Shown here one piece after another: positions 26,212-35,812 of a DNA stretch of 64,000 bases (within the stretch, counting starts at the first letter, position 1; every line of letters starts with the position of its first letter). The notes under the pieces were generated by a model, which did not search any database, was not told the DNA's origin, and saw nothing but the letters and a program-made list of their open reading frames with translations. Made by a program: the position numbers and the translations under genes. The DNA is taken from assembly GCA_913045325.1 (NCBI GenBank), contig CAJWPZ010000004.1, forward strand, positions 1 to 64,000, written 5' to 3'. The DNA is from an uncultured Flavobacteriaceae bacterium. GTDB taxonomy: Bacteria; Bacteroidota; Bacteroidia; Flavobacteriales; Flavobacteriaceae.

Positions 26212-27486
26212 ATGAAAAACAACGCTAAAAGCCCATATTGCGCATCTTCTGAGGGCACATTCTTTGCCATTGGCCTTAATTACAAAAAGGCTGATGCAGA
26301 AGTAAGAGGGCGATTTAGTGTTTCAGTAAATGTTCAAAAAGACATTTTAACTGCCAGCAAAAAATCAGAAATAAGATCACTTACCCTTATTTCTACTTGT
26401 AATAGGACAGAGCTTTATGGTTTTGCCCAAAGGGCCAAAGACTTGATTGTGTTGTTGTGTGAGCATACCGCTGGAAGTATTTCTGAGTTTGAAAAAGTAG
26501 CCTATGTACACCAAGATCAAAAAGCGGTATCACACCTTTTTAGAGTTGGTACTGGTCTTGATAGTCAAATCTTAGGAGATTTTGAAATTATAAGCCAGGT
26601 CCGTAAAAGCCTGGGTCGCTCCAAAAAAATGGGAATGTTAAACCCATATATGGAACGTCTTGGAAATGCCGTAATACAAGCAAGTAAGCGTATTAAAAAT
26701 GAAACCGATATATCTACTGGTGCAACCTCTGTGAGTTTTGCCGCGGTGCAGTACATTATGGCAAGAGTGCCGTATGTGAGTGAAAAAAATATTCTCCTTT
26801 TCGGAATTGGAAAAATTGGCCGTAACACCTGCGAAAATCTTATAAAACACACCAAAAACGATCACATAACCCTTATCAATAGAACCAAGACCAAGGCAGA
26901 GGTGATGGCTGGAAAATTTAATCTGGTTGTGAAAGATTATGCCAATATACAAAGCGAAATTGCCCAAAGCGACATCATGATTGTTGCAACAGGATCCCAA
27001 CAACCCACCATAAGTAAAGAGCTACTGTACCTAAAAAAGCCTCTTTTAATTTTAGACCTATCTATTCCAAAAAATGTAGCCAATAACGTTACACAAGACC
27101 CTAACGTTACACTGATACATCTAGATGAGCTTTCTAAGGTAACAGACGCGACCCTAGCCCATAGACAATCACAAATACCGCTAGCTCAAAACCTTATAAA
27201 AGAAGTTGAGGCAGAGTTTGATACTTGGGCACAACACAGGAGTTTTGCACCAACAATAAAAGCATTAAAAAGCAAACTTGGTGAAATAAAAATCGGTGAA
27301 ATTGATAATCAACGTCGCAAAATTTCTAATTTTAATCAAGAACAGGCAGAAATTATTAGCGATAGAATTATCCAGAAAATAACCACTCAGGTTGCAAACC
27401 ACTTAAAAAATACCAGCAGTAACCCCACAGAAACGGCAGGTTTAATTGAACAAATTTTTAAATTAAACCAGGAGCATCATGAATAA
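26212..27486 (+). CDS. hemA: Glutamyl-tRNA reductase
   Basis: First committed enzyme of C5-pathway tetrapyrrole synthesis; it reduces glutamyl-tRNA to glutamate-1-semialdehyde using NADPH. The catalytic Cys is C63 in STCNRTELYG. The NADPH-binding phrase LLFGIGKIGRNTC is near residue 200, and the C-terminal helical dimerisation domain fills about 310-424. 424 aa, normal. It opens the heme operon and overlaps hemC by 8 bp, so translation is coupled. Confidence 0.97.
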   Translation: MKNNAKSPYCASSEGTFFAIGLNYKKADAEVRGRFSVSVNVQKDILTASKKSEIRSLTLISTCNRTELYGFAQRAKDLIVLLCEHTAGSISEFEKVAYVHQDQKAVSHLFRVGTGLDSQILGDFEIISQVRKSLGRSKKMGMLNPYMERLGNAVIQASKRIKNETDISTGATSVSFAAVQYIMARVPYVSEKNILLFGIGKIGRNTCENLIKHTKNDHITLINRTKTKAEVMAGKFNLVVKDYANIQSEIAQSDIMIVATGSQQPTISKELLYLKKPLLILDLSIPKNVANNVTQDPNVTLIHLDELSKVTDATLAHRQSQIPLAQNLIKEVEAEFDTWAQHRSFAPTIKALKSKLGEIKIGEIDNQRRKISNFNQEQAEIISDRIIQKITTQVANHLKNTSSNPTETAGLIEQIFKLNQEHHE

Positions 27487-28393
27487 GGTAATTAAAATAG
27501 GCACTAGAGATAGCCAACTTGCCCTATGGCAAGCACATACGGTTCAAGACAAATTACAGGCTTTGGGGTACAGCACAAAAATAGTTTCTGTAAAATCTCA
27601 GGGAGATCTTAAACTAGACACCCCTTTATACGAGCTAGGAATTACAGGTGTTTTCACCAAAATACTAGATGTTGCCATGTTAAACAATACTGTTGATATC
27701 GCAGTACATTCTTTAAAAGATGTTCCTACCGCACTACCCAAAGGAATTGTGCAGGGAGCTGTATTAAACAGAGCTAGCACTCAAGATATTCTTGTTACAA
27801 AACAAGCTATTGACCTCTCAAAACCCTGCACAATCGCAACAGGGTCATTAAGGCGCAAGGCACAGTGGCTACACCAATACCCAAACCACACAGTGGTAAA
27901 TCTACGCGGCAATGTAAATACCCGTTTACAAAAACTACAAGACAATCCTTGGCAAGGGGCTATTTTTGCTAAAGCTGGGCTTGAGCGCATAAAGGTATTG
28001 CCGAAAAATTACACCAATCTGTATTGGATGACTCCTGCACCCGCACAAGGGGCTATGGTTGTTGTTGGTTTGCAAGATGATCTTTTTTGTTTGCAGGCAA
28101 TTGAAAAATTAAATCACGCCCCATCACAAATATGCACACAAATAGAGCGTGATTTTTTAAGAACTCTTGAAGGAGGATGTACTGCCCCCATCGGGGCGCT
28201 TGCAAAAATAGAAGGCGATACCATACAATTTGTAGGTTCTTTATTCTCCCTTGACGGCACTAAAAAAGTAGCAATAGAAAAAACTATTTCTCTCCATCTA
28301 GCGAGCACAGCAGGCGAAGCTATTGCAAAAGAGTTGCTGCAAAGAGGAGCAGATGTACTTCTCAAAGAAATTAAAGAGCGCATGAATTTATAG
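27479..28393 (+). CDS. hemC: Hydroxymethylbilane synthase (porphobilinogen deaminase)
   Basis: Joins four porphobilinogens into hydroxymethylbilane. The dipyrromethane cofactor attaches to Cys234 in GGCTAPIGA. Substrate-binding phrases are HSLKDVPTALP and ATGSLRRKAQW. 304 aa. The ATG overlaps the end of hemA by 8 bp; hemD follows after 6 nt. Confidence 0.97.
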   Translation: MNKVIKIGTRDSQLALWQAHTVQDKLQALGYSTKIVSVKSQGDLKLDTPLYELGITGVFTKILDVAMLNNTVDIAVHSLKDVPTALPKGIVQGAVLNRASTQDILVTKQAIDLSKPCTIATGSLRRKAQWLHQYPNHTVVNLRGNVNTRLQKLQDNPWQGAIFAKAGLERIKVLPKNYTNLYWMTPAPAQGAMVVVGLQDDLFCLQAIEKLNHAPSQICTQIERDFLRTLEGGCTAPIGALAKIEGDTIQFVGSLFSLDGTKKVAIEKTISLHLASTAGEAIAKELLQRGADVLLKEIKERMNL

Positions 28394-28399
28394 CTAAAA

Positions 28400-29053
28400 A
28401 TGAAAAACATTTTATCTACAAAAAAACTAAACCCAGATCAAAGAGAGCTTTTCTCTCAACAAGGGTTGTGTCTTGTAGATTATAATGCCATTGCTATCGT
28501 ATTTTTAAATTTTAAAGCTCCAAAGCCAATCAATAATGCAATTTTTACAAGCCAACAATCGGTACACTCTTTTTTAGCAAAAACCCAAGGAGATTTGGGA
28601 CTTAAAAATTGTTTTTGTGTTGGTAATAAAACAAAAACACTTTTAGAGAAAAATGGGCTAAATGTGATAGAAATTGGTCAAAATGCAGCAGAATTGGCGC
28701 AAAAAATACTAAAAAACCACAAAAACAAGGTTTTTTATTATTTCTGCGGGACCATCAGAAGAGAAGAGCTCCCAAATGCACTAAAAAGTGAAAAAATGAC
28801 CCTTTTTGAGGTAAAAACATACAAAACAGTACTAAAAACAAAGAAATTTGATCAAAAATGGGACGGTATCTTGTTTTTTAGCCCAAGTGGGGTAGCGAGT
28901 TATATTTCAGAAAATAAACACCAAACAAACACCTATGCTTTTTGCATTGGGCAAACAACAGCATCTAGTGCAAGAAAACATTTTAAAAGGGTTGTTGTTG
29001 CAAACACAAATACAATAGAAAGCGTGTTAGAAAAAACCATAGAAGTTATATAA
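28400..29053 (+). CDS. hemD: Uroporphyrinogen-III synthase
   Basis: Closes hydroxymethylbilane with D-ring inversion to give uroporphyrinogen III. The family is poorly conserved; the call rests on the phrases IFTSQQSVHSF and FFSPSGVASYI, which are the two active-site loops, the 217-aa size, and the place between hemC and hemE. The protein is very Lys/Asn-rich, as expected in this AT-rich genome. Confidence 0.93.
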   Translation: MKNILSTKKLNPDQRELFSQQGLCLVDYNAIAIVFLNFKAPKPINNAIFTSQQSVHSFLAKTQGDLGLKNCFCVGNKTKTLLEKNGLNVIEIGQNAAELAQKILKNHKNKVFYYFCGTIRREELPNALKSEKMTLFEVKTYKTVLKTKKFDQKWDGILFFSPSGVASYISENKHQTNTYAFCIGQTTASSARKHFKRVVVANTNTIESVLEKTIEVI

Positions 29054-29062
29054 AACTACAAT

Positions 29063-30094
29063 ATGATTAAAAATGATTTATTCTTAAAAGCCCTAAAGGG
29101 AGAGATAGTAGATAGACCTCCTGTTTGGATGATGAGACAAGCGGGTCGTTATTTGCCAGAGTTTATGGAAATTAAGGCAAAGTATGATTTCTTTACTCGG
29201 TGCCAAACTCCTGAGCTTGCCAGCGAAATCACCGTTCAGCCTATTCGCAGATACGGCATGGACGCCGCTATATTATTTTGCGACATCCTGGTGATCCCTC
29301 AGGCAATGAATATAGAAGTTGAGATGAGGCCAGATGTTGGACCTTGGCTTCCAAACCCGATACGGTCTCAAAAAGATCTTGACAGGGTAGTGGTTCCAGA
29401 TATTCATCAAAGTTTGGGATATGTGATGGAGGCTATTAAAATGACCAAAGAAAAACTCAACGATGAGATTCCATTAATTGGTTTTGCAGGGAGCCCCTGG
29501 ACTATCTTATGCTACTGCGTACAGGGCCAAGGAAGCAAAAATTTTGACAAGGCAAAACAGTTTTGCTTTACCCAACCTGTTGCTGCTCATGAGTTACTTC
29601 AAAAAATCACAGATACCACCATTGCCTATCTAAAAGAGAAAGTAATTGCCGGAGTTGATGCTGTACAAGTTTTTGATAGTTGGGGAGGCATGCTATCTCC
29701 CGTTGATTATGGGGAGTTTTCTTGGCAATATATCCAACAAATTATTGACGCTTTAAAAGACCATGCCCCTGTAATTGCCTTTGGAAAAGGGTGTTGGTTT
29801 GCCTTAGATAGCATGTCAAAAAGTGGTGCAAGCGCCCTGGGTATAGACTGGACATGCTCTGCGAAAAATGCACGGTCTTTAACTGGCGGGAAGATTACCC
29901 TGCAAGGTAACTTTGATCCAACAAGGCTTTTTAGCCCGCCTAAGGAGATAAAAAAACAGGTGAAACAGATGATTGACGCCTTTGGGAAGGATCGATATAT
30001 TGTAAATCTAGGACATGGTATTTTACCTAATATCCCTACAGAAAATGCTGCCGCATTTATTGAGGCGGTAAAAGAATATAAACAAGAGCAATGA
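29063..30094 (+). CDS. hemE: Uroporphyrinogen decarboxylase
   Basis: Decarboxylates the four acetate side chains of uroporphyrinogen III to give coproporphyrinogen III. The N-terminal signature [16 protein letters not shown] is complete, and the catalytic-site stretch [11 protein letters not shown] follows later. 343 aa, normal length. Its stop overlaps the start of the next gene in ATGA (30091-30094). Confidence 0.97.
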   Translation: MIKNDLFLKALKGEIVDRPPVWMMRQAGRYLPEFMEIKAKYDFFTRCQTPELASEITVQPIRRYGMDAAILFCDILVIPQAMNIEVEMRPDVGPWLPNPIRSQKDLDRVVVPDIHQSLGYVMEAIKMTKEKLNDEIPLIGFAGSPWTILCYCVQGQGSKNFDKAKQFCFTQPVAAHELLQKITDTTIAYLKEKVIAGVDAVQVFDSWGGMLSPVDYGEFSWQYIQQIIDALKDHAPVIAFGKGCWFALDSMSKSGASALGIDWTCSAKNARSLTGGKITLQGNFDPTRLFSPPKEIKKQVKQMIDAFGKDRYIVNLGHGILPNIPTENAAAFIEAVKEYKQEQ

Positions 30095-30576
30095 GCATCT
30101 GGGGGCGCATAACAAAATTAAATCTTGACCAGCTATGTAAGTTGTCGCTACTATTTTTGTCTCGCCCGCAGTATATTATACCTACAATTAGTGCAACAAA
30201 AAAAACACTGCTTGTTTGTGATAGGCTATATAAAGATACCCATCACCAAAGTAATAAAGCCAATGCATTTAGGCATGCCCTTTGGAATGTGCTGATTTGT
30301 AGAAAAGTAATGAAATATTCCAAAAACAAGCAAAAAAGTGTGTTTTGGGCCCAAAAAGTAGCTGATTTGTACGAAAAAGTGACTCAAAATGAAGTTTTAG
30401 ACCAAGAAATGGATTTACACAATAACACCATTGGCAGAATCTTTTTTTTGAACCATTTAGAGCAAAAAGAGGTAAAAATCATTGATTTATTGCAAAAAAT
30501 GAGTCAAAAAGCGCAAAAAACAAAGAAAATTGAACAAATGCACCAGCATAAAAATGAGTTGGTATATTTGACATAG
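30091..30576 (+). CDS. DUF6973-like protein in the heme operon
   Basis: I read a motif set of the DUF6973 type: [12 protein letters not shown] near residue 53, a helix with Glu further on, and [10 protein letters not shown] near 110. The conserved His, Glu, Asp and Asn residues look like a metal or catalytic site, but no activity is established. No signal peptide; Lys-rich, basic, 161 aa. The ATGA overlap with hemE shows translational coupling. The reason for its place in the heme operon is unknown. Confidence 0.8.
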   Translation: MSIWGRITKLNLDQLCKLSLLFLSRPQYIIPTISATKKTLLVCDRLYKDTHHQSNKANAFRHALWNVLICRKVMKYSKNKQKSVFWAQKVADLYEKVTQNEVLDQEMDLHNNTIGRIFFLNHLEQKEVKIIDLLQKMSQKAQKTKKIEQMHQHKNELVYLT

Positions 30577-30590
30577 TAAAAAAATAAAGT

Positions 30591-31328
30591 ATGGTGCAAA
30601 ATATTTTTAAAGGCATTAAGGCATACGCAGGCGCATTGGGTCTTATTAGTACTTTGGGTTTGTGGAAATACTTTGCTATTCCTGTTTTAATTAGCTTTGT
30701 TACAGCAGCCCTAATAGGGCTATCTGCCTGGGGCTGGAGTGATAATGTTGCCAACACCATAGACCTGCTTTGGGTTTGGGAATGGGGAGCAGATTGGTTT
30801 CATGGGGTTGCAGAAATACTTGGAGGGGTGCTAATCATTGTTTTAGGTTTAATTGTCTACAAACATATTGTAATGGCTTTGAGCGCTCCTTTTATGAGCC
30901 CAGTATCTACAGCAATAGAGCGTCACTTTTTGGGAGAACAGCACATCCACAGAGATACCAGCAACACCTCTCAATTATGGCGCGGTATACGGGTTAATGT
31001 AAGAAATTTAACCATGGAGGTTTTCATTACAATACCACTACTTGTTTTAAGTCTGGTTCCGGTATTAAATATTATTACAACGCTACTAATATTCTTGGTA
31101 CAGGCATACTATGCTGGTTTTGGTAATATGGATTATACACTAGAGCGCCATTATGGATATAAAGAAAGTGTGCAGTTTGTAAAAAGGCACAAAGGTGTTG
31201 CCATTGGTAATGGTATACTATTTACAATTATGCTATTTATTCCTGTTATTGGGGTGCTACTAGTACTGCCTTTGTCGGTAACGGCTGCCACATCACAAAC
31301 TATTAGATTTATTAAAGATAAAAAATGA
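30591..31328 (+). CDS. EI24/CysZ-like membrane protein
   Basis: Integral membrane protein of 245 aa with about four to six hydrophobic segments. The layout and the phrase YYAGFGNMDYTLERHYGY match the EI24 domain family, which includes the sulfate transporter CysZ. Sulfate transport is not shown here. It overlaps hemF by 4 bp (ATGA, 31325-31328), so it is made together with heme enzymes. A role in moving a heme intermediate or in membrane attachment of the pathway is conjecture. Confidence 0.88.
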   Translation: MVQNIFKGIKAYAGALGLISTLGLWKYFAIPVLISFVTAALIGLSAWGWSDNVANTIDLLWVWEWGADWFHGVAEILGGVLIIVLGLIVYKHIVMALSAPFMSPVSTAIERHFLGEQHIHRDTSNTSQLWRGIRVNVRNLTMEVFITIPLLVLSLVPVLNIITTLLIFLVQAYYAGFGNMDYTLERHYGYKESVQFVKRHKGVAIGNGILFTIMLFIPVIGVLLVLPLSVTAATSQTIRFIKDKK

Positions 31329-32227
31329 AAGAACAATTTGTAGCCTATATTAAAGACCTTCAAGACACCATTACCTCTAAAATAGAGGCTATTGATGGAG
31401 GGGCTACTTTTAAGCAAGATCTTTGGGAACGGCCTCAGGGCGGCGGCGGGCGCACAAGAGTTATTGAAAACGGTACCGTATTTGAAAAAGGGGGAGTAAA
31501 CATAAGTGAGGTCTTTGGAGAATTGCCAAAAAGTATGCAAACATACTTTGGGGTTGAGGAGGCTGATTTTTTTGCCTGTGGGCTTAGTTTGGTGTTGCAT
31601 CCTTTAAACCCTATGGCACCAACGGTACATGCTAACTGGCGTTATTTTGAGATGTATGATAAACAAGGTACTTTAATAGACCAATGGTTTGGCGGAGGAC
31701 AAGACCTCACCCCGTATTATTTGTTTGAAGAAGATGCCAAGCATTTTCATCAAACCTGTAAAGCTGCATGTGATATTCACAATCCTTTATTTTATCCAAA
31801 ATACAAAGCGCGTTGTGATGAGTATTTTTACAATCCACATAGAGAAGAAGCAAGAGGTGTGGGAGGGTTGTTTTTTGATTATTGTAAAAAATCTCCAGAG
31901 ATGCAAATCAAAGATTGGTACAATTTTGTTACACAAATTGGAGATAGTTTTCTTGATGCTTATACCCCTATAGTTGAAAAAAGAAAAGAATTACCGTATA
32001 CACCAGCACAAAAAGATTGGCAAGAAATACGCCGTGGCAGATATGTAGAGTTTAATTTAGTGCACGATAAAGGGACCCTCTTTGGTTTAAAAACCAATGG
32101 CCGCATAGAGAGTATTTTAATGAGCCTACCGCCACGCGTGCAGTGGCGGTATGACCACCAACCAGAACCAGGTAGTGAGGAAGAAAAATTAATCAAAGTG
32201 CTTAAAGACCCCGTTAATTGGGTGTAG
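31325..32227 (+). CDS. hemF: Oxygen-dependent coproporphyrinogen-III oxidase
   Basis: Aerobic enzyme that converts coproporphyrinogen III to protoporphyrinogen IX with O2. Signatures: PMAPTVHANWRYFE, WFGGGQDLTPYYLFEEDAKHF (shown as two short stretches, WFGGGQDLTPYY and EEDAKHFH), and the C-terminal GRIESILMSLPP. 300 aa. It implies an aerobic life style. The protoporphyrinogen route via HemJ fits. hemB follows after 50 nt. Confidence 0.97.
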   Translation: MKEQFVAYIKDLQDTITSKIEAIDGGATFKQDLWERPQGGGGRTRVIENGTVFEKGGVNISEVFGELPKSMQTYFGVEEADFFACGLSLVLHPLNPMAPTVHANWRYFEMYDKQGTLIDQWFGGGQDLTPYYLFEEDAKHFHQTCKAACDIHNPLFYPKYKARCDEYFYNPHREEARGVGGLFFDYCKKSPEMQIKDWYNFVTQIGDSFLDAYTPIVEKRKELPYTPAQKDWQEIRRGRYVEFNLVHDKGTLFGLKTNGRIESILMSLPPRVQWRYDHQPEPGSEEEKLIKVLKDPVNWV

Positions 32228-32277
32228 TAATAATTTGGCAATAGAGCCCATTTCTACTGCCGCAAGACTCAAAAAAA

Positions 32278-33261
32278 ATGATACTAAGAAGAAACAGAAG
32301 ACTCAGAACAACACAGGCCATCAGAAGCCTAGTGAGAGAAACAAGTATTGCGCCAACAGATTTTATAGTTCCTGTGTTTATCGTTGAGGGTAAAGGGATA
32401 AAGCAAGAGATTCCATCTATGCCAAACTACTACCGGTACTCGTTAGATCTAATGCAAAAAGAAATACTAGAGTTGTGGGCTATGGGTTTAAAAAGTGTCT
32501 TGTTATTTGTAAAAGTTGCTGAGCAGTTGAAAGACAACAAAGGTACAGAGGCTTTAAATGCTCAAGGGCTAATGCAGCGAGCTATTAAAACCATAAAAGA
32601 GGTATGCCCAGAGATGCTTGTAATGACAGATGTGGCATTAGACCCTTACTCAAAATATGGTCATGATGGTATTGTTGAGCATGGGATCATACAAAATGAC
32701 GCCACAAATAGTGTCTTGGCAGAAATGGCGCTGAGCCACGCCCAGGCAGGAGCAGATATTATTGCCCCAAGCGATATGATGGATGGACGTATTTTTGATA
32801 TCCGGTCTTTGCTAGAACAAGAAGGATTTCATAACACAGGGATTATGAGTTATAGCGCCAAATATGCTAGCGCTTTTTACGGCCCTTTTAGAGATGCTCT
32901 GCAAAGCGCACCTGTTGCTCTTAAAAACATCCCCAAAGACAAACAAACCTACCAAATGGATCCTGCAAACAGGAAAGAGGCTATTAAAGAAACCCTTATG
33001 GATGTTGAAGAAGGGGCAGACATTGTAATGGTAAAGCCGGGCTTGTGCTATCTAGACATTGTAAGAGAGGTAAGAAACGCCGTTGATGTACCTGTGGCGG
33101 TATATCAAGTAAGTGGAGAATACGCTATGTTAAAAGCTGCGGCAGAAAAGGGATGGCTAGATCATGACGCGGTGATGATGGAGCAGCTATTAAGTATCAA
33201 AAGAGCAGGAGCTCACATGATTGCTAGTTATTTTGCTAAAGATGCTGTAAGACTTCTTTAA
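32278..33261 (+). CDS. hemB: Porphobilinogen synthase, Mg-type
   Basis: Condenses two 5-aminolevulinates to porphobilinogen. Schiff-base Lys residues are in the segments SAKYASAFYGPFRD and VMVKPGLCYLD. The metal-switch region reads DVALDPYSKYGHDG, with Asp and Ala where zinc enzymes have cysteines; this indicates the magnesium-dependent form. 327 aa. Last gene of the heme operon; a short AT-only hairpin (33275-33292) follows and may act as terminator. Confidence 0.97.
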   Translation: MILRRNRRLRTTQAIRSLVRETSIAPTDFIVPVFIVEGKGIKQEIPSMPNYYRYSLDLMQKEILELWAMGLKSVLLFVKVAEQLKDNKGTEALNAQGLMQRAIKTIKEVCPEMLVMTDVALDPYSKYGHDGIVEHGIIQNDATNSVLAEMALSHAQAGADIIAPSDMMDGRIFDIRSLLEQEGFHNTGIMSYSAKYASAFYGPFRDALQSAPVALKNIPKDKQTYQMDPANRKEAIKETLMDVEEGADIVMVKPGLCYLDIVREVRNAVDVPVAVYQVSGEYAMLKAAAEKGWLDHDAVMMEQLLSIKRAGAHMIASYFAKDAVRLL

Positions 33262-33328
33262 TGGCCTGTTATTTTATTATTTAAAAATAATAGTGTAATT
33301 TTAATGTCTACTCCCCGCTCACATTAAC

Positions 33329-34042
33329 ATGATAAAACGTATAAAACTAGAGCACATCCTATTTCTGGATATTGAAACTGTTCCTCAATTTGCTAATTAC
33401 GACTCACTAGACAAGGACACAAAACTACTTTGGGAGGCTAAAACAAAATACCAGAGAAAAGAAAACTTCACTCCCAAAGAATTCTACGACAGGGCCGGTA
33501 TTTGGGCAGAGTTTGGTAAAATAGTCTGTATTTCTGTGGGGTACTTCAAGCAAAAAGAAGATCCTAGAAACTTTAGAGTTACCAGCTTCTATGGAGAGGA
33601 GAGTGACATTTTAAAAGATTTTAAAACCTTACTAGAAACCCATTTTAACAAATCTAACCACCTGTTGTGCGCTCACAACGGAAAAGAATTTGACTTCCCA
33701 TACATTGCGAGGCGTATGGTTATTCTAGGAATCGATTTGCCGGAAAAACTCAATTTGTTTGGCAAAAAACCCTGGGAGGTTCCACACCTAGACACCCTAG
33801 AATTATGGAAGTTTGGAGACTACAAAACCTTCACTTCTCTTAGGCTTATGGCGCACGTTTTAGGAATCCCATCTCCAAAAAATGATATCTCAGGAGATCA
33901 GGTGCGGGATGTGTTTTACAAAGAAAATAACATTTCCAGGATTGTTACCTACTGTGAAAAAGACACCGTGACGGTGGCGCAAATTATCTTAAAATTAAGA
34001 AACCAGGACTTGTTGAGCGCTTCTGAGATTTTATCTGTGTAG
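33329..34042 (+). CDS. PolB-like 3'-5' exonuclease
   Basis: DEDD-superfamily exonuclease domain: Exo I FLDIETVPQF (residues 13-22), Exo II in LCAHNGKEFDFPYIARR (near 115), Exo III with YCEKDTVTVAQ (near 212). There is no polymerase domain, so this is the stand-alone PolB-like exonuclease family found widely in Bacteroidota. Substrate is presumably DNA; its process is unknown. 237 aa. Confidence 0.88.
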   Translation: MIKRIKLEHILFLDIETVPQFANYDSLDKDTKLLWEAKTKYQRKENFTPKEFYDRAGIWAEFGKIVCISVGYFKQKEDPRNFRVTSFYGEESDILKDFKTLLETHFNKSNHLLCAHNGKEFDFPYIARRMVILGIDLPEKLNLFGKKPWEVPHLDTLELWKFGDYKTFTSLRLMAHVLGIPSPKNDISGDQVRDVFYKENNISRIVTYCEKDTVTVAQIILKLRNQDLLSASEILSV

Positions 34043-34079
34043 GTGTCATTTCTATGTTTCTCGAAATAAAAATTGTGTG

Positions 34080-34109
34080 TTGTCTCCATCTGTGATTTAA
34101 CTATCTTTG
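34080..34109 (+). promoter_or_regulatory. Consensus promoter with almost no leader
   Basis: TTG (34080-34082), exactly 19 nt, then TATCTTTG (34102-34109). The ATG of the ABC gene is at 34115, so the transcript should start within a few bases of the start codon. Confidence 0.6.
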
Positions 34110-34114
34110 ATACA

Positions 34115-35803
34115 ATGGCTACAAAAAAAATACTTGATGTATCAGGGTTAAACATTTCTTTTGGGAAAAACAAAAAGACAACAACCGTTGTTAACAGTAT
34201 AGACTTCTCCTTGTATGAAAACGAAATTTTAGCCATTGTAGGAGAATCTGGAAGCGGGAAATCTGTCACGTCAAAGGCTATTATGGGCTTGCTCTCAGAT
34301 AAAAACACCCATATTAAAGGCCGTATAGAGTTTGAGCAAACCTCCTTACTCTCTATAGGCCCTAAAGAGTTTGCTGGGCTTCGAGGCAATGATATTGCCA
34401 TGATTTTTCAAGAACCAATGAGCGCTTTAAACCCTTCATTAACCTGTGGTTTCCAAGTTGCTGAAATACTATTGCATCACAATAAAGTAACTGCCTCACA
34501 GGTAAAGAAGGAAGTGCTTCAGCTTTTTGAAAAAGTAAAACTTCCAAGACCCCAAGATATTTACACTAGCTACCCACACCAAATAAGTGGAGGACAGATG
34601 CAGCGTGTTATTATCGCAATGGCTATTGCTTGCAAGCCAAAAATATTAATTGCAGACGAGCCAACAACGGCCCTTGATGTTACTGTTCAAAAAGAAATTT
34701 TACAACTTCTCAAAGATTTACAAAAGCAAACCGGCATGAGTGTGCTTTTTATCTCTCATGATTTAGCCCTAGTGTGTGAGCTTGCAGACCGAGTGGTGGT
34801 GATGTATAAAGGAAGTATCATAGAAAAAGGGTCTGTGAAAGAAATATTTGAGGCGCCAAAAATGCCTTACACTAAGGCGCTACTAGCGTCAAGACCTACT
34901 CTTGATGTGCGGTATAAAATCCTTCCAACCATTGCCTCAATAGCAGATAACAGCTTTACTCCAAAAAGCATAAGCGCCCAACAACGCGCAAAAAAACATC
35001 AGAAAATATACACCAAAACTCCTTTATTGCGAGTAGAGAATATTGCTAAATCTTATTTTTCTAAGGTTGGTTTTTTTGGTCAAACACAAGAAATTAAAGC
35101 TGTAAACGGAGTTAGTTTTGATGTTTTTGAAGGAGAAACCCTGGGGCTTGTAGGGGAGTCTGGATGTGGAAAATCAACCCTAGGAAAAGTGATCCTTCAG
35201 CTTGAAAAAGCTACAAAAGGGGCTATTTTCTATAAAGGAAAAGAAATCACTTCGCTAAAAAGCAAAGATCTAAGGTCTTTGCGCAAAGATATTCAGCTTA
35301 TTTTTCAAGATCCATACGCTTCTTTAAACCCTCGCAAAATTATTGGAGAGGCTATAATGGAGCCCATGGAGGTTCATAATATAGGAGGCTCTAAGAAACA
35401 GCAAAAAGAAAAAGCAATGAAACTGCTGTCTCGCGTTGGGCTAGAGAGTAGTTATTTTCATAGGTATCCACACGAGCTCTCTGGAGGGCAGCGCCAGCGA
35501 GTTGGAATTGCAAGAACCATTGCCATGGAGCCTAAACTAGTTATTTGTGATGAGAGTGTTTCTGCTTTGGATATTTCTGTTCAAGCGCAAGTTCTTAATT
35601 TATTAAATGAGCTTAAAGAAGATTTTGGGTTTACCTACATCTTTATTTCTCATGACTTAGCAGTTGTTAAGTATATGGCAGATCAATTATTAGTGATGAA
35701 TCAAGGAGCCATTGAAGAGCTAGGGGATGCAGATGAAATTTATGCAAACCCTGTAAAAAAATACACCAAAAAACTCATTGATTCTATTCCAAAAGGAATT
35801 TAA
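34115..35803 (+). CDS. Dipeptide/oligopeptide-type ABC ATPase, two fused NBDs
   Basis: Two complete ATPase domains in one chain, as in DppD-DppF fused. Domain 1 (about 1-265): Walker A GESGSGKS, signature SGGQMQR, Walker B LIADEP. Domain 2 (about 300-562): Walker A GESGCGKS, signature LSGGQRQR, Walker B VICDES. The binding loop after each domain has the PxTKxLL/I-like phrase [12 protein letters not shown]. The ATG at 34115 follows the promoter; the frame open from 34073 is upstream. Permease and binding-protein genes are not adjacent, so the substrate is inferred from family only. 562 aa. Confidence 0.92.
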   Translation: MATKKILDVSGLNISFGKNKKTTTVVNSIDFSLYENEILAIVGESGSGKSVTSKAIMGLLSDKNTHIKGRIEFEQTSLLSIGPKEFAGLRGNDIAMIFQEPMSALNPSLTCGFQVAEILLHHNKVTASQVKKEVLQLFEKVKLPRPQDIYTSYPHQISGGQMQRVIIAMAIACKPKILIADEPTTALDVTVQKEILQLLKDLQKQTGMSVLFISHDLALVCELADRVVVMYKGSIIEKGSVKEIFEAPKMPYTKALLASRPTLDVRYKILPTIASIADNSFTPKSISAQQRAKKHQKIYTKTPLLRVENIAKSYFSKVGFFGQTQEIKAVNGVSFDVFEGETLGLVGESGCGKSTLGKVILQLEKATKGAIFYKGKEITSLKSKDLRSLRKDIQLIFQDPYASLNPRKIIGEAIMEPMEVHNIGGSKKQQKEKAMKLLSRVGLESSYFHRYPHELSGGQRQRVGIARTIAMEPKLVICDESVSALDISVQAQVLNLLNELKEDFGFTYIFISHDLAVVKYMADQLLVMNQGAIEELGDADEIYANPVKKYTKKLIDSIPKGI

Positions 35804-35812
35804 AAAAGGGGA

